DNA of 51,623 nucleotides, from NCBI GenBank assembly GCA_902495545.1, contig CABUXM010000005.1, positions 1 to 51,623 of the forward strand, read 5' to 3'. This DNA is from an uncultured Collinsella sp. Lineage in GTDB: Bacteria; Actinomycetota; Coriobacteriia; Coriobacteriales; Coriobacteriaceae. A model generated the notes under the pieces. That model was not told the DNA's origin and searched no databases. It saw nothing but the letters and a program-made list of their open reading frames with translations. A program made the position numbers and the translations under genes. This document shows positions 8,505-15,844 of this stretch, piece by piece; the stretch's first letter is position 1; each line of letters opens with the position of its first letter.

Positions 8505-9176
8505 CTACTCCTTCGCCGGACCCGTACTTCCCGATTCGACGGTCCAGGGCATCTCATCCTCGAACAGCCATGTACGGGCAGACCCACTATCGCGTGCAGC
8601 CTGCGGGTCAGGCAAGCAGGTCTGTTTATAGGCATCTTGGATACACTGGCCCATAAAATCGTTGAGCTCGGTCTGGTCGCCCTCCATGACATAGGCGACA
8701 TCGCCGTCCATGATGTAGATGCCCGGACCCTCATTGTCCTCGTAGCCCGGATCGTACGAGACATCACATAACTTTGCGCCGTTTGCAGTGTCCAGCTCGA
8801 TGGAAGAGTGGCATCCGCCAACCATGTCGTTCGCTTTTGCCCGATAGGACGCATATCCATACCAGCGCTTAAAGATTTTGCCCTTGAGCAGCTCGGACGC
8901 CCTGTCGATCAGACCAGAATCCGTGGTATAGCGCATAGCCCCAAGCTGAATGCGTGGATAATTACTAATGCCCAGCGCAGCCGGTTGCTCATCAAAATCA
9001 ACGGTAATGGTCTCAGGCTTGTCGTCGCCGGTCAGAAGTTCGACAGATTGAGTCACAGGCTTGACCACCGGCTCCGTCACCGCAGCAGGTAGAAATGCCA
9101 TACCGACAGCGCCCGCGCCAACCACAGCGATCGCAAGCGCCAAGACAATCAATCCAATACGGGCAGGACTTCTCAC
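8505..9176 (-). CDS. single-TM protein, paralogue of the 10620 gene
   Basis: The 223-residue product has an N-terminal membrane segment or uncleaved signal at about residues 6-27 and an extracytoplasmic domain with no family I recognise. Its last 155 residues align without gaps to the protein encoded at 10620-11267, about 70% identical by eye. Shared blocks include ALGxSNYPRIxLG, KGKxFKRWYG, SYDPG, YVMEGDQT and GSARTWLF, and three shared Cys (KLC, then two in the QCIQDAYKQTC region) suggest a disulfide. The GTG start at 9176 is chosen because both paralogues have GAGG 7-9 nt before a GTG at the same place. It is bracketed by hairpin repeats at 8462 and 9266. Confidence 0.7.
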   Translation of the reverse strand: MRSPARIGLIVLALAIAVVGAGAVGMAFLPAAVTEPVVKPVTQSVELLTGDDKPETITVDFDEQPAALGISNYPRIQLGAMRYTTDSGLIDRASELLKGKIFKRWYGYASYRAKANDMVGGCHSSIELDTANGAKLCDVSYDPGYEDNEGPGIYIMDGDVAYVMEGDQTELNDFMGQCIQDAYKQTCLPDPQAARDSGSARTWLFEDEMPWTVESGSTGPAKE

Positions 9177-9265
9177 AGCAAAGCACCTCACAATGCAAAC
9201 CCGCGCCATTTGTCCTAATGATACCGCCGGCTAACACTATCACCAAAAGAAGCCGCGCGCTCCCC

Positions 9266-9300
9266 ACCACCACAAAGGGGACAGGCACCTTTGTGGTGGT
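9266..9300. repeat. 35-bp hairpin repeat, family A, copy 2
   Basis: ACCACCACAAAGG at 9266-9278 and CCTTTGTGGTGGT at 9288-9300 form a perfect 13-bp stem around GGACAGGCA. It lies between the divergent genes starting at 9176 (leftward) and 9411 (rightward), and is followed by TTTCGAC as in copies 3 and 5. Confidence 0.85.
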
Positions 9301-9410
9301 TTTCGACGCTAACGGTCGACCATCTCACGCCATGAGATTAAACTTGAATTGTTCTCTGAACATATCCATTTCTGCCTATCCTCAACAGCTCTTTGTCTCG
9401 AGGAGCGCAT

Positions 9411-10079
9411 ATGAAGCCGTCTCATTCCACCGGTCGCAACGTCATCGCCATTCTCGCCATACCCATCGTGATGCTCTTCCTTATCGTCATCACGCCCTTT
9501 TCTTTTGGTATCGCCTCGCCCTTCGATCTTTGCGGGATGATCGACGCCGGCTCGCGTGCCACCTCGCTCTCCTTTGTCTGCCGTGGCGTGTTCTACGAAT
9601 ATGCAATTCCCACCGGAAGTTGGCAGTCCAAGTTACCGTTGCTCGGCAAGGTCGACGGATGCTCTCCTTATTTCTGCCTCGAACCTCAGACAATGAATTA
9701 TCTGATCGACGACCAGCCCCTTGACTCCATCACCCTCGCCTACGACTACGCACCAAACACCGATGAGCGCCACATGAACCAAGTCCTCGACAAGCTGCTT
9801 GGACAGTGCGGGCTCACCGCGGAAGCCGGTCGAACCATCTATAGCAACCAGAAATTAAAGCGAACAGAACTCCGCCGTGTCGGAAAAATCAAAGGGCGAA
9901 ACGGGGCCGCCTACTGGGATGCCTGGGCAACACGCGACAAGGGCGAATTCGGACACAGCACCTATATGGTCACTGTCTACACCAAAGACGGAATTAAGGA
10001 CAATGTTGACGATTTCGCGTCATCCAAACTCGGCATCCCCAAAACAACCAAACCCGCCAGCCCAGATGAAATTCTGTAG
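9411..10079 (+). CDS. single-TM or secreted protein, unknown function
   Basis: This 222-residue protein starts with a basic SHSTGRN stretch and a hydrophobic segment at about residues 10-32 (IAILAIPIVMLFLIVITPFSFG), a membrane anchor or signal. The rest is soluble, with several Cys (FDLCG, FVCRG, GCSPYFC, GQCG), so disulfides are likely outside the cell. I recognise no domain. It is not clearly homologous to its two neighbours but has the same size and topology and is bracketed by family A hairpins. The ATG at 9411 follows GAGGAG at 5 nt spacing; an upstream ATG at 9393 lacks a good site. A cell-envelope role is inference from topology only. Confidence 0.65.
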   Translation: MKPSHSTGRNVIAILAIPIVMLFLIVITPFSFGIASPFDLCGMIDAGSRATSLSFVCRGVFYEYAIPTGSWQSKLPLLGKVDGCSPYFCLEPQTMNYLIDDQPLDSITLAYDYAPNTDERHMNQVLDKLLGQCGLTAEAGRTIYSNQKLKRTELRRVGKIKGRNGAAYWDAWATRDKGEFGHSTYMVTVYTKDGIKDNVDDFASSKLGIPKTTKPASPDEIL

Positions 10080-10619
10080 AGGTGCCCATTAACATGCCGC
10101 TCAACGATCACAACAACATCGAGCTCGTCCCCACCGCCACAAAGGTGCCTGTCCCCTTTGTGGCGGTTTTCGACAAAAAGAAGCCACCCCGATAACAGAG
10201 GCGGCATCAAGCAAGCCTATTTATTAGCGTCCCTCAAGACCCAACGAAAACGCAGCGATGGAATCGAGAACCGACAATAGCCCGTTCGCACAGATAGAGG
10301 CGGAGATTCAAGGTCAGAGTCCGGCTTAAACGGCTTAGCTATCGCACGTCACAACGTTCTCGTCGTCCTCCCTATCGTATTTATAGTGCTTACTGTGAAA
10401 ATAGTGAGTTTAGTGAGAATAGTATCGCTCAAGACTCGTGAACTGAATTATTGACCTCTCGCCCAGAATGAGTGGGGCAAATATTCCTATTAGAGGTCAA
10501 ATCGAAGCCCAATAGGGCCTTTTCGCCCCGTCATTTCGACCGATCGCTTTCTTTTGAATATTGTCGTAAGCTGGTATCACTTATCTTAATGAATGCATAC
10601 TGTTTGCGAGGTACCCGCC
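10080..10619. other. 540-bp intergenic region with repeats and a TTGACCTCT palindrome
   Basis: The left part holds family A hairpin copy 3 (10133-10167) and the start of a long direct repeat (10133-10257) that recurs at 11463-11586. The right part is AT-richer. It contains several TAGTGAG-like short repeats near 10387-10425 and the pair TTGACCTCT (10451-10459) and AGAGGTCAA (10492-10500), a perfect 9-bp inverted repeat with a 32-bp centre. I see no open frame with a ribosome site. The region probably includes the promoter of the gene at 10620. Confidence 0.5.
10133..10257. repeat. long direct repeat, copy 1, including family A hairpin copy 3
   Basis: The segment begins with the hairpin ACCGCCACAAAGG (10133-10145) paired with CCTTTGTGGCGGT (10155-10167). 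The two arms carry matching changes relative to copy 2, so the stem is preserved. The following 90 bp contain TTTTCGACAAAA, a short GCC...GGC hairpin around GATAACAGAG, and TTTATTAGCGTCCCTCAAG. The whole stretch recurs at 11463-11586 with a few differences. Confidence 0.8.
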
Positions 10620-11267
10620 GTGAAACGCTCCACCTATATCGGCCTGCTCGTCTTAGCGTTTGCGATTACCGCAGTCGGCGTAGGAATTATCTATCTCGCA
10701 TTTCTCCCTGCCTCGGCAACGCAGGCGGCGGTTGAAACCGTAAGCTACCCCATCGAAATCCTCACCGATATCGTCAAACCCGATTCGATCACCGTCGATT
10801 TCGACGGTACGCCCGCAGCGCTTGGGGTCAGTAACTATCCCCGAATCGAACTTGGAGCCACGCGCTATACCCAAAATGAGCAGCTTATCGGTAAGGCAAC
10901 CAGTTTACTCAAAGGCAAGACGTTTAAGCGGTGGTACGGCGCCGCAACATATCGAGCCAAGAACGGCCAAATGGTTGGCGGGTATCATTCGACCCTTGAG
11001 CTCGATGCGGCAAACGGGAGCAAATTGTGCAACGTCTCATACGACCCCGGCTGCGTGGACAATGAAGGACCGGGGGTCTATATCTCGGATGGCGACGTAA
11101 TCTACGTCATGGAGGGCGACCAGACGGCAGTCGTCGATTTTATGGATCGGTGTACCGAGGATGCCTACGAACAAACCTGCGAGCCCGATCCGCAGACAGC
11201 GCGCAACAGTGGCTCGGCACGCACTTGGCTATTTGACGATGAAATAACCTGGACCCCATCGAAATAA
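10620..11267 (+). CDS. single-TM protein, paralogue of the 8505 gene
   Basis: The 215-residue product has an N-terminal membrane segment (about residues 5-26, YIGLLVLAFAITAVGVGIIY) followed by an extracytoplasmic domain about 70% identical by eye to that of the leftward gene at 8505-9176. The match extends to the C-terminus (GSARTWLF then DDE). Three Cys are shared. GTG at 10620 is chosen over ATG at 10593 because GAGG precedes the GTG and the paralogue has the same arrangement. A half copy of the family A repeat follows the stop codon. Function unknown; a recent duplication with the repeat as part of the duplicated unit is plausible. Confidence 0.7.
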   Translation: MKRSTYIGLLVLAFAITAVGVGIIYLAFLPASATQAAVETVSYPIEILTDIVKPDSITVDFDGTPAALGVSNYPRIELGATRYTQNEQLIGKATSLLKGKTFKRWYGAATYRAKNGQMVGGYHSTLELDAANGSKLCNVSYDPGCVDNEGPGVYISDGDVIYVMEGDQTAVVDFMDRCTEDAYEQTCEPDPQTARNSGSARTWLFDDEITWTPSK

Positions 11268-11318
11268 GGACCCGCCGGGCAGGCACCTTTGTGGTGGTTT
11301 CGGCTCCGATGTTCCACT

Positions 11319-11455
11319 GTCTCGATCTGTAACATCTAGCGGCCCTTTTCGATCCTAGATGTTACAGATTGAGATGAAATGATCGGCGGCGATCGTTTGT
11401 CTCAATCTGTAACAACCGCTCGTCAAATAGGGGCCCAGATGTTACAGGTCGAGAC
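11319..11455. repeat. two tandem hairpins, family B
   Basis: Hairpin 1 has 21-bp arms at 11319-11339 and 11355-11375 with two mismatches; the core is CTGTAACATCTAG. Hairpin 2 has arms starting GTCTCAATCTGTAACA at 11399 and ending at 11455 with TGTTACAGGTCGAGAC. The four arms are versions of one sequence, so this is a repeated unit in alternating orientation. Confidence 0.8.
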
Positions 11456-11462
11456 AAACGGA

Positions 11463-11586
11463 ACCACCGCAAAGGCGCCTACCCCTTCATGGTGGTTTTC
11501 GACAAAAGAAGCCGCCCCGATAACAGAGGCGGCATCAAGCAAGTCTATTTATTAGCGTCCCTCAAGACCCAACGAGAACGCAGAAA
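11463..11586. repeat. long direct repeat, copy 2, including family A hairpin copy 5
   Basis: This segment matches 10133-10257 along almost its whole length. Its hairpin arms are degraded (ACCACCGCAAAGG at 11463-11475 against CCTTCATGGTGGT at 11484-11496), while the 90 bp after it are nearly identical to copy 1. The copies flank the gene at 10620-11267. Confidence 0.8.
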
Positions 11587-11590
11587 TGTA

Positions 11591-11664
11591 GCCCGGGGCT
11601 TACCCTTTCCCGAACGCGACCCTCGCGAAGCGCGTGAGCGGGCGGGAAAGGGTAAGCCCCGGGC
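11591..11664. repeat. 74-bp palindrome at the 3' end of the hydratase gene
   Basis: Arms of 22 bp at 11591-11612 and 11643-11664 are exact complements (the arm starts GCCCGGGGCTTACCC). The 30-nt centre has its own GCG/CGC pairing. It lies 15 bp beyond the leftward stop codon at 11680. There is no T-run, so it may block exonucleases or mark a transcript end rather than act as a classical terminator. Confidence 0.75.
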
Positions 11665-11679
11665 GGACAATTAAGTGCG

Positions 11680-13980
11680 TTACTCGGCAGCGGCCTTGAA
11701 CTTGTTGTAGTTGATCAGGCAGCCGGCCTTGACGATGGCACGCTCCTCTGCCGTCATATCGGCAATGTAGAGCTCAATCTGCTCGACCGCACCGTCGGCG
11801 CGCACCACGTAGGCGGCGATGTCCTTTAGGTCACCGTCGAGCGCGGCACGGATACCCGGCACAAAGACATAGTCGCCCACCTCAAAGCTGGGCTCGGCCT
11901 CCATCTGGAAGGGCACCATACCCCAGTTCATCACGTTGGAGCGATAGCGCTTGGTGGCGTACTCGTGGACGATGTTGGCCAGACCGCCGATCACGCGCTG
12001 ACAGCTCGCGGCCTGCTCGCGGGCGGAACCGTCACCGGGCTTCTTGGCGTAGAGCATGGAGCCGTACTCAGTCGTTTTGGCATCGGCAGCGACACCCGCG
12101 CCGGCCAGCGCCTCAAACACACCAGCAAGCTCGGTATCGAGCGCGGCCAAGTCGCCCGCGGACTCGCCAGCCACGCGGCGCTTCTCCACGGCGTCGACCT
12201 CCTTGGAACGGCCCACGTAAGCCGGGTCGCGGCGGCTGAGCGTAAACTCGGCCAGGCCCAGCGGGTTGGAGCGGAAGGAGCTCGTCTCGCCCGAAGGAAT
12301 GAGTTCGTCAGTCGTGGTGACCGGGTCCATGATCTTGGAGCACACCTTGAGCAGGATGTCGTCGCCGAGGGGCTCCATCGCGGGCCACGGCTTGATGTTG
12401 GGGCCTTCGACCAGCTCGTCGGCAGGCTCCGCCTTGCCAAAGCCCCAGTACACGCGCTTCTTGTAGGGAGCGTCGTCAAAGGTGTACTCGCAGGCCTCGT
12501 CCCAAGTCTCCTCGGGCAGGTCGGTCGCCGGCGTCAGGACGCCGCCGTTGGCAGCCGTCGCCGCAATGGAGCGGGCGTCCATCAGGGCCACGGCGCTCAG
12601 CTGGCCATTGCCCGGCTTGGAACCCTCGCGGTTGGGGAAGTTGCGCGTAGTGTGGCGGATCGAAAGACCATTGTTGGCGGGCGTGTCGCCGGCGCCGAAG
12701 CACGGGCCGCAGAATGCCGTGCGCACAATCGCGCCGGCCTCCATAAGGTCGTAGATATAGCCGCGGCGTGTAAGCTCGAGTGCCACGGGCTGGCTCGTGG
12801 GATAGACCGACAGCGAGAACTCGCCGCAGCCGGTGTTGGCGCCCTTGAGCACGCGGGCAGCCTGGACCACGGAGTCGTAGTTGCCGCCCGAGCAGCCGGC
12901 GATAACGCCCTGCTGCACGTGCAGCTTGCCGTCGACGATCTTGTCGAGCAGACTAAAGTGCGTCTTGCCCTCGCCGATCTTGGCGGCCTCAAGCTCCACC
13001 TCATGCAGGATGTCCTCGAGGTTCTCGTTGAGCTCGTCAATCTCAAAGCCGTTGGAAGGATGGAACGGCAGCGCGATCATGGGCTTGATGCTCGACAGAT
13101 CGACCGCGACGCAGCCGTCGTAGTAGGCAACATCGGCAGGCTTGAGCTCGCGGTAGTCGTCGCCGCGGCCGTGCATGGCCAAAAACGCGTGTGTGTCCTC
13201 GTCGGTAGCCCAGATGCTCGACAGACAGGTGGTCTCGGTGGTCATGACGTCGACGCCGTTGCGGTAGTCGGTCGTCATGCTCGCGATACCGGGGCCCACG
13301 AACTCCATTACCTTGTTCTTGACGTAGCCCTTGGCAAAGACGGCGCGGATGATGGCGAGCGCCACATCGTGCGGGCCGACGCCGGGGCGCGGGGCACCCG
13401 TGAGGTAGATGGCGACAACGCCGGGATAGGCGACATCGTAGGTATCGAGCAGCAGCTGCTTTGCCAGCTCGCCACCGCCCTCGCCCACGGCCATGGTGCC
13501 CAGAGCGCCGTAGCGGGTGTGCGAGTCGGAACCCAGGATCATCTTGCCGCAGCCCGCGAAGTTCTCGCGCATAAAGGAGTGGATGACAGCGATGTGCGGC
13601 GGAACGAAGATGCCGCCGTACTTCTTGGCCGCAGAAAGGCCAAAGACGTGGTCATCCTCGTTGATGGTGCCGCCCACGGCGCACAGCGAGTTATGGCAGT
13701 TGGTGAGCACGTAGGGCAGCGGGAACTGCTCCATGCCCGAGGCGCGCGCCGTCTGGATGATGCCGACGAAGGTGATGTCGTGGCTCGCCATGGCATCGAA
13801 GCGAATCTTGAGCGCCTCGGGGTCGCCGGACGTATTGTGTGCCTGGAGGATCGAATACGCGATGGTGCCGCGCTTGGCATCCTCGGGCGTCTGCGTAATA
13901 CCGCGCTCGGCAGCCTCGGCCGCAGGCACAACCTCGCTGCCGCCGCGCAGGTAGATGCCATCCTCGTACAGCTTGACCAT
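11680..13980 (-). CDS. aconitase-family hydratase (YbhJ-like)
   Basis: This 766-residue enzyme has the aconitase superfamily layout. GSDSHTRYG is near residue 160 and the [4Fe-4S] ligand motifs are GCSGG (near residue 363) and CGPCFG (near 424), as in the GSC...CGPC pattern of aconitases, with a C-terminal swivel domain from about 600. Such enzymes isomerise hydroxy acids by dehydration and rehydration. Length and sequence resemble the uncharacterised YbhJ-type hydratases (about 750 residues) more than classical AcnA or AcnB, so the substrate is uncertain. No citrate-pathway gene is adjacent. The ATG at 13980 follows GGGAGA at 5 nt; an upstream ATG at 14025 is less well placed. Confidence 0.8.
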   Translation of the reverse strand: MVKLYEDGIYLRGGSEVVPAAEAAERGITQTPEDAKRGTIAYSILQAHNTSGDPEALKIRFDAMASHDITFVGIIQTARASGMEQFPLPYVLTNCHNSLCAVGGTINEDDHVFGLSAAKKYGGIFVPPHIAVIHSFMRENFAGCGKMILGSDSHTRYGALGTMAVGEGGGELAKQLLLDTYDVAYPGVVAIYLTGAPRPGVGPHDVALAIIRAVFAKGYVKNKVMEFVGPGIASMTTDYRNGVDVMTTETTCLSSIWATDEDTHAFLAMHGRGDDYRELKPADVAYYDGCVAVDLSSIKPMIALPFHPSNGFEIDELNENLEDILHEVELEAAKIGEGKTHFSLLDKIVDGKLHVQQGVIAGCSGGNYDSVVQAARVLKGANTGCGEFSLSVYPTSQPVALELTRRGYIYDLMEAGAIVRTAFCGPCFGAGDTPANNGLSIRHTTRNFPNREGSKPGNGQLSAVALMDARSIAATAANGGVLTPATDLPEETWDEACEYTFDDAPYKKRVYWGFGKAEPADELVEGPNIKPWPAMEPLGDDILLKVCSKIMDPVTTTDELIPSGETSSFRSNPLGLAEFTLSRRDPAYVGRSKEVDAVEKRRVAGESAGDLAALDTELAGVFEALAGAGVAADAKTTEYGSMLYAKKPGDGSAREQAASCQRVIGGLANIVHEYATKRYRSNVMNWGMVPFQMEAEPSFEVGDYVFVPGIRAALDGDLKDIAAYVVRADGAVEQIELYIADMTAEERAIVKAGCLINYNKFKAAAE

Positions 13981-14130
13981 ACTGTCTCCCACTCTGCCCA
14001 AAAGATTTGGGCGCATAGCATACATTCGTTCAATATCGTGCCATAGAACGGTTGCGAGTGGGTTACGAATCTACACGTTCACTTTATCTCAGTAAAGTAA
14101 AGGACGAGCGTCTTGCATCACCCTCTTGAC

Positions 14131-14178
14131 AAGGAGCGTCCCAAAGTGCCGGCAAAAAAGGAACGTCCAACTGCCGGG
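14131..14178. repeat. 48-bp interspersed repeat, family D, copy 1
   Basis: AAGGAGCGTCCCAAAGTGCC opens a stretch that continues with GGCAAAAAAGGAACGTCC and ends CTGCCGGG. The same order (AAGGAGTGTCCCCAACTGCC, then GGCAGAAAAGGAACGTCC) occurs at 41417-41464. Both copies lie next to larger palindromes. Confidence 0.7.
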
Positions 14179-14187
14179 TTTAAAAAT

Positions 14188-14251
14188 GAGAGTGGACAAT
14201 CTCCCATTTCTAGCCCTCAAGCGGGCCAAAAGTGGGAGATTATCCACTCTC
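14188..14251. repeat. interspersed hairpin, family C, copy 1
   Basis: GAGAGTGGACAATCTCCCA at 14188-14206 pairs with TGGGAGATTATCCACTCTC at 14233-14251, with one mismatch in 19 bp. A second member with GAGCGTGGATAATCTCCC arms is at 50564-50626. It lies 31 bp beyond the end of hspR and may act as its transcript end. Confidence 0.8.
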
Positions 14252-14282
14252 GTGTTAGGACTTGCCATGCAAGCGGCGAAAC

Positions 14283-14699
14283 CTACAAATCGCCTCCGGC
14301 GCCCAGTAGCTTGCGCATAACTTGCTCGGGGTTGACCGAGCCGTCGCGCGGGGCAAGGGCGGTGATCTTCTTCTGCATCTTGTACTCGTGCAGTTCGTCC
14401 TCGAGCTGGCGCACGCGGGCGCGGAGCTTTTCGTTCTCGCGCTCGCGCTCCTCGGCACGCTCCTTCATATCGAGGATGCGCACCACGCCGGCGAGGTTGA
14501 TGCCCTCGTCGGTCAGTTGATTGATGAGTTCCAGACGCTCGATATCGGCACGCGAATACAGGCGCGTGTTACCGCCCGAGCGCTGGGGGTTCACCAGGCC
14601 CTTGGACTCGTAGACGCGCAGAGTCTGCGGATGCATGCCGGTCAGCTCAGCCGCCACGCTGATCATGTACAGCGGTTTGTTCCTATTGTCCTCGGCCAT
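14283..14699 (-). CDS. hspR: heat-shock repressor HspR, MerR family
   Basis: The 138-residue protein has the MerR-type winged HTH with YMISVAAELTGMHPQTLRVYE (residues 11-31), the GGNTRLYS wing, and a long charged coiled coil (about 78-110) for dimerisation. HspR is known in actinobacteria to repress dnaK and clpB operons together with DnaK as co-repressor. It is the last gene of the leftward dnaK-grpE-dnaJ-hspR operon, the classical order. Its likely operators in this window are the matching 27-bp elements before clpB and dnaK. Confidence 0.95.
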   Translation of the reverse strand: MAEDNRNKPLYMISVAAELTGMHPQTLRVYESKGLVNPQRSGGNTRLYSRADIERLELINQLTDEGINLAGVVRILDMKERAEERERENEKLRARVRQLEDELHEYKMQKKITALAPRDGSVNPEQVMRKLLGAGGDL

Positions 14700-14771
14700 G
14701 CTACCTGACCCCTTTCCGTCTCGTTATCGTCCATCATAAGCCCGCGGGCGTGGTCGTGCGCCGCGACCGCC

Positions 14772-15737
14772 CTAGTACGTCGCCTTGTAACGGTTGACCT
14801 TCTCGCGATAGTCGCGCGTGTCGGCCTCGCGCAGCTTGGTCATGGCATCGCGCTCGTCATCAGACAGGTTCGTGGGAACCTGCACCTTGATCTCGACGAG
14901 CAGCGCGCCCGTACGGCCACGGTGCTTAACGTCGGGCGCGCCCATCTCCTTAAAGCGGAACTTCTTGCCCGTCTGGGTACCCGCGGGCACTTTCAAACGG
15001 ACCGTCGCACCGCCGGGCGTGGGCACGTCCACCGTGCAGCCGAGCGCCGCCTCGTAGACCGAGACCGGTACCTCCATGGTCACGTCGGCGCCTTTGCGCT
15101 TAAACAGCGGGTGCTCCTCCACATGCGTGGTCACGACCAGGTCGCCGCGCTCGCCGCCGGCAACGCCATACTCGCCGCGACGCTTGTAACGCAGCTTGCC
15201 TCCGTCGACCGCGCCCGCAGGCACCGAGACCGTAATGGTCTGCTGCTCGCCCGTCGAGGGAATGCGGTAGGTGACCTTGTGCGTCACGCCGCGAAACGCG
15301 TCCTCGGCCGTCACATCGACGGTCAGCGACAGGTCGCCGCCCTTGCGAGCGCGGCTGCGACCCGCACCCGCACCGGTAGCGCCCGCAGCCCCGGCGAAAC
15401 CCGAGCCCCAATCGCTGCCCCAGGCGCCGTTGCCGCTAAAGATGCTGTCGAAGATATCGCCCCAGCCGCTCGCGCCGGCACCGGCGCCGTAGCCGCCGCC
15501 ATACGCGCCGCCCGCGCCCGGCATGCCGCCGAACATGAGCATCTGGTCGTACTCTTTGCGCTTCTTCTCGTCCGAAAGCGTCTCGTAGGCCTCGCTAATC
15601 TCCTTAAACTTGGCCTCGTCGCCGCCGGCATCGGGGTGATATTTTTGCGCGAGCTTGCGAAACGCGCTCTTGATCTCTTTGTCGGAGGCGCTCTTGGATA
15701 CGCCCAGGATGTCATAGAAGGTTTTGCCTGCAGCCAT
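14772..15737 (-). CDS. dnaJ: DnaJ-class co-chaperone without zinc finger (CbpA-like)
   Basis: The 321-residue protein has an N-terminal J domain (residues 6-70) with the HPD motif at 34-36, which stimulates DnaK ATPase. A Gly/Ala-rich linker follows (about 75-140), then the two beta-barrel client-binding domains. The cysteine-rich zinc finger of type I DnaJ is absent; I see no CxxCxGxG repeat. Another full DnaJ may therefore exist elsewhere in the genome. It lies between grpE and hspR in the dnaK operon, 72 bp before hspR. A strong hairpin lies in the gap between grpE and this gene. Confidence 0.93.
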   Translation of the reverse strand: MAAGKTFYDILGVSKSASDKEIKSAFRKLAQKYHPDAGGDEAKFKEISEAYETLSDEKKRKEYDQMLMFGGMPGAGGAYGGGYGAGAGASGWGDIFDSIFSGNGAWGSDWGSGFAGAAGATGAGAGRSRARKGGDLSLTVDVTAEDAFRGVTHKVTYRIPSTGEQQTITVSVPAGAVDGGKLRYKRRGEYGVAGGERGDLVVTTHVEEHPLFKRKGADVTMEVPVSVYEAALGCTVDVPTPGGATVRLKVPAGTQTGKKFRFKEMGAPDVKHRGRTGALLVEIKVQVPTNLSDDERDAMTKLREADTRDYREKVNRYKATY

Positions 15738-15809
15738 CGTAGCTCCTCTCCTGTTTCATCCGCCGCCCAGCGGGCGGCGTCTCATGCTTTCATATGGCAC
15801 TAGGCCAGA

Positions 15810-15839
15810 AAGGGCCCCGGGTGTTGCCCCGGGGCCCTT
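15810..15839 (-). terminator. GC-rich hairpin between grpE and dnaJ
   Basis: AAGGGCCCCGGG at 15810-15821 pairs with CCCGGGGCCCTT at 15828-15839 around a 6-nt loop. It lies inside the operon, in the 107-bp gap between two leftward genes, with only TTTCT after it on the minus strand. A partial terminator or RNA-processing site that lowers dnaJ-hspR relative to dnaK-grpE is plausible. Confidence 0.6.
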
Positions 15840-15844
15840 CTCAA

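Larger units (their letters stand above)
11268..11679. other. 412-bp repeat-filled intergenic region
   Basis: No gene is visible. In order it holds a half copy of the family A hairpin (11277-11301), two tandem hairpins built on the same GTAACA-containing sequence (11319-11375 and 11399-11455), family A copy 5 with the second long direct repeat (11463-11586), and a palindrome with perfect 22-bp arms (11591-11664) next to the end of the hydratase gene. Confidence 0.7.
13981..14282. other. 302-bp intergenic region with two repeat elements
   Basis: It contains the leader of the hydratase gene, a 48-bp sequence (14131-14178) shared with 41417-41464, and a hairpin of family C (14188-14251). No open frame is convincing. 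The region separates hspR from the hydratase, both leftward. Confidence 0.6.

Noticed and set aside
8462..11496. Family A hairpins as a CRISPR array
   Set aside because: The repeats are palindromic, about 170-900 bp apart, and genes rather than short spacers lie between them.
11965..14046. 693-codon rightward open frame opposite the hydratase
   Set aside because: It is an antisense shadow; the leftward frame carries all aconitase-family motifs.
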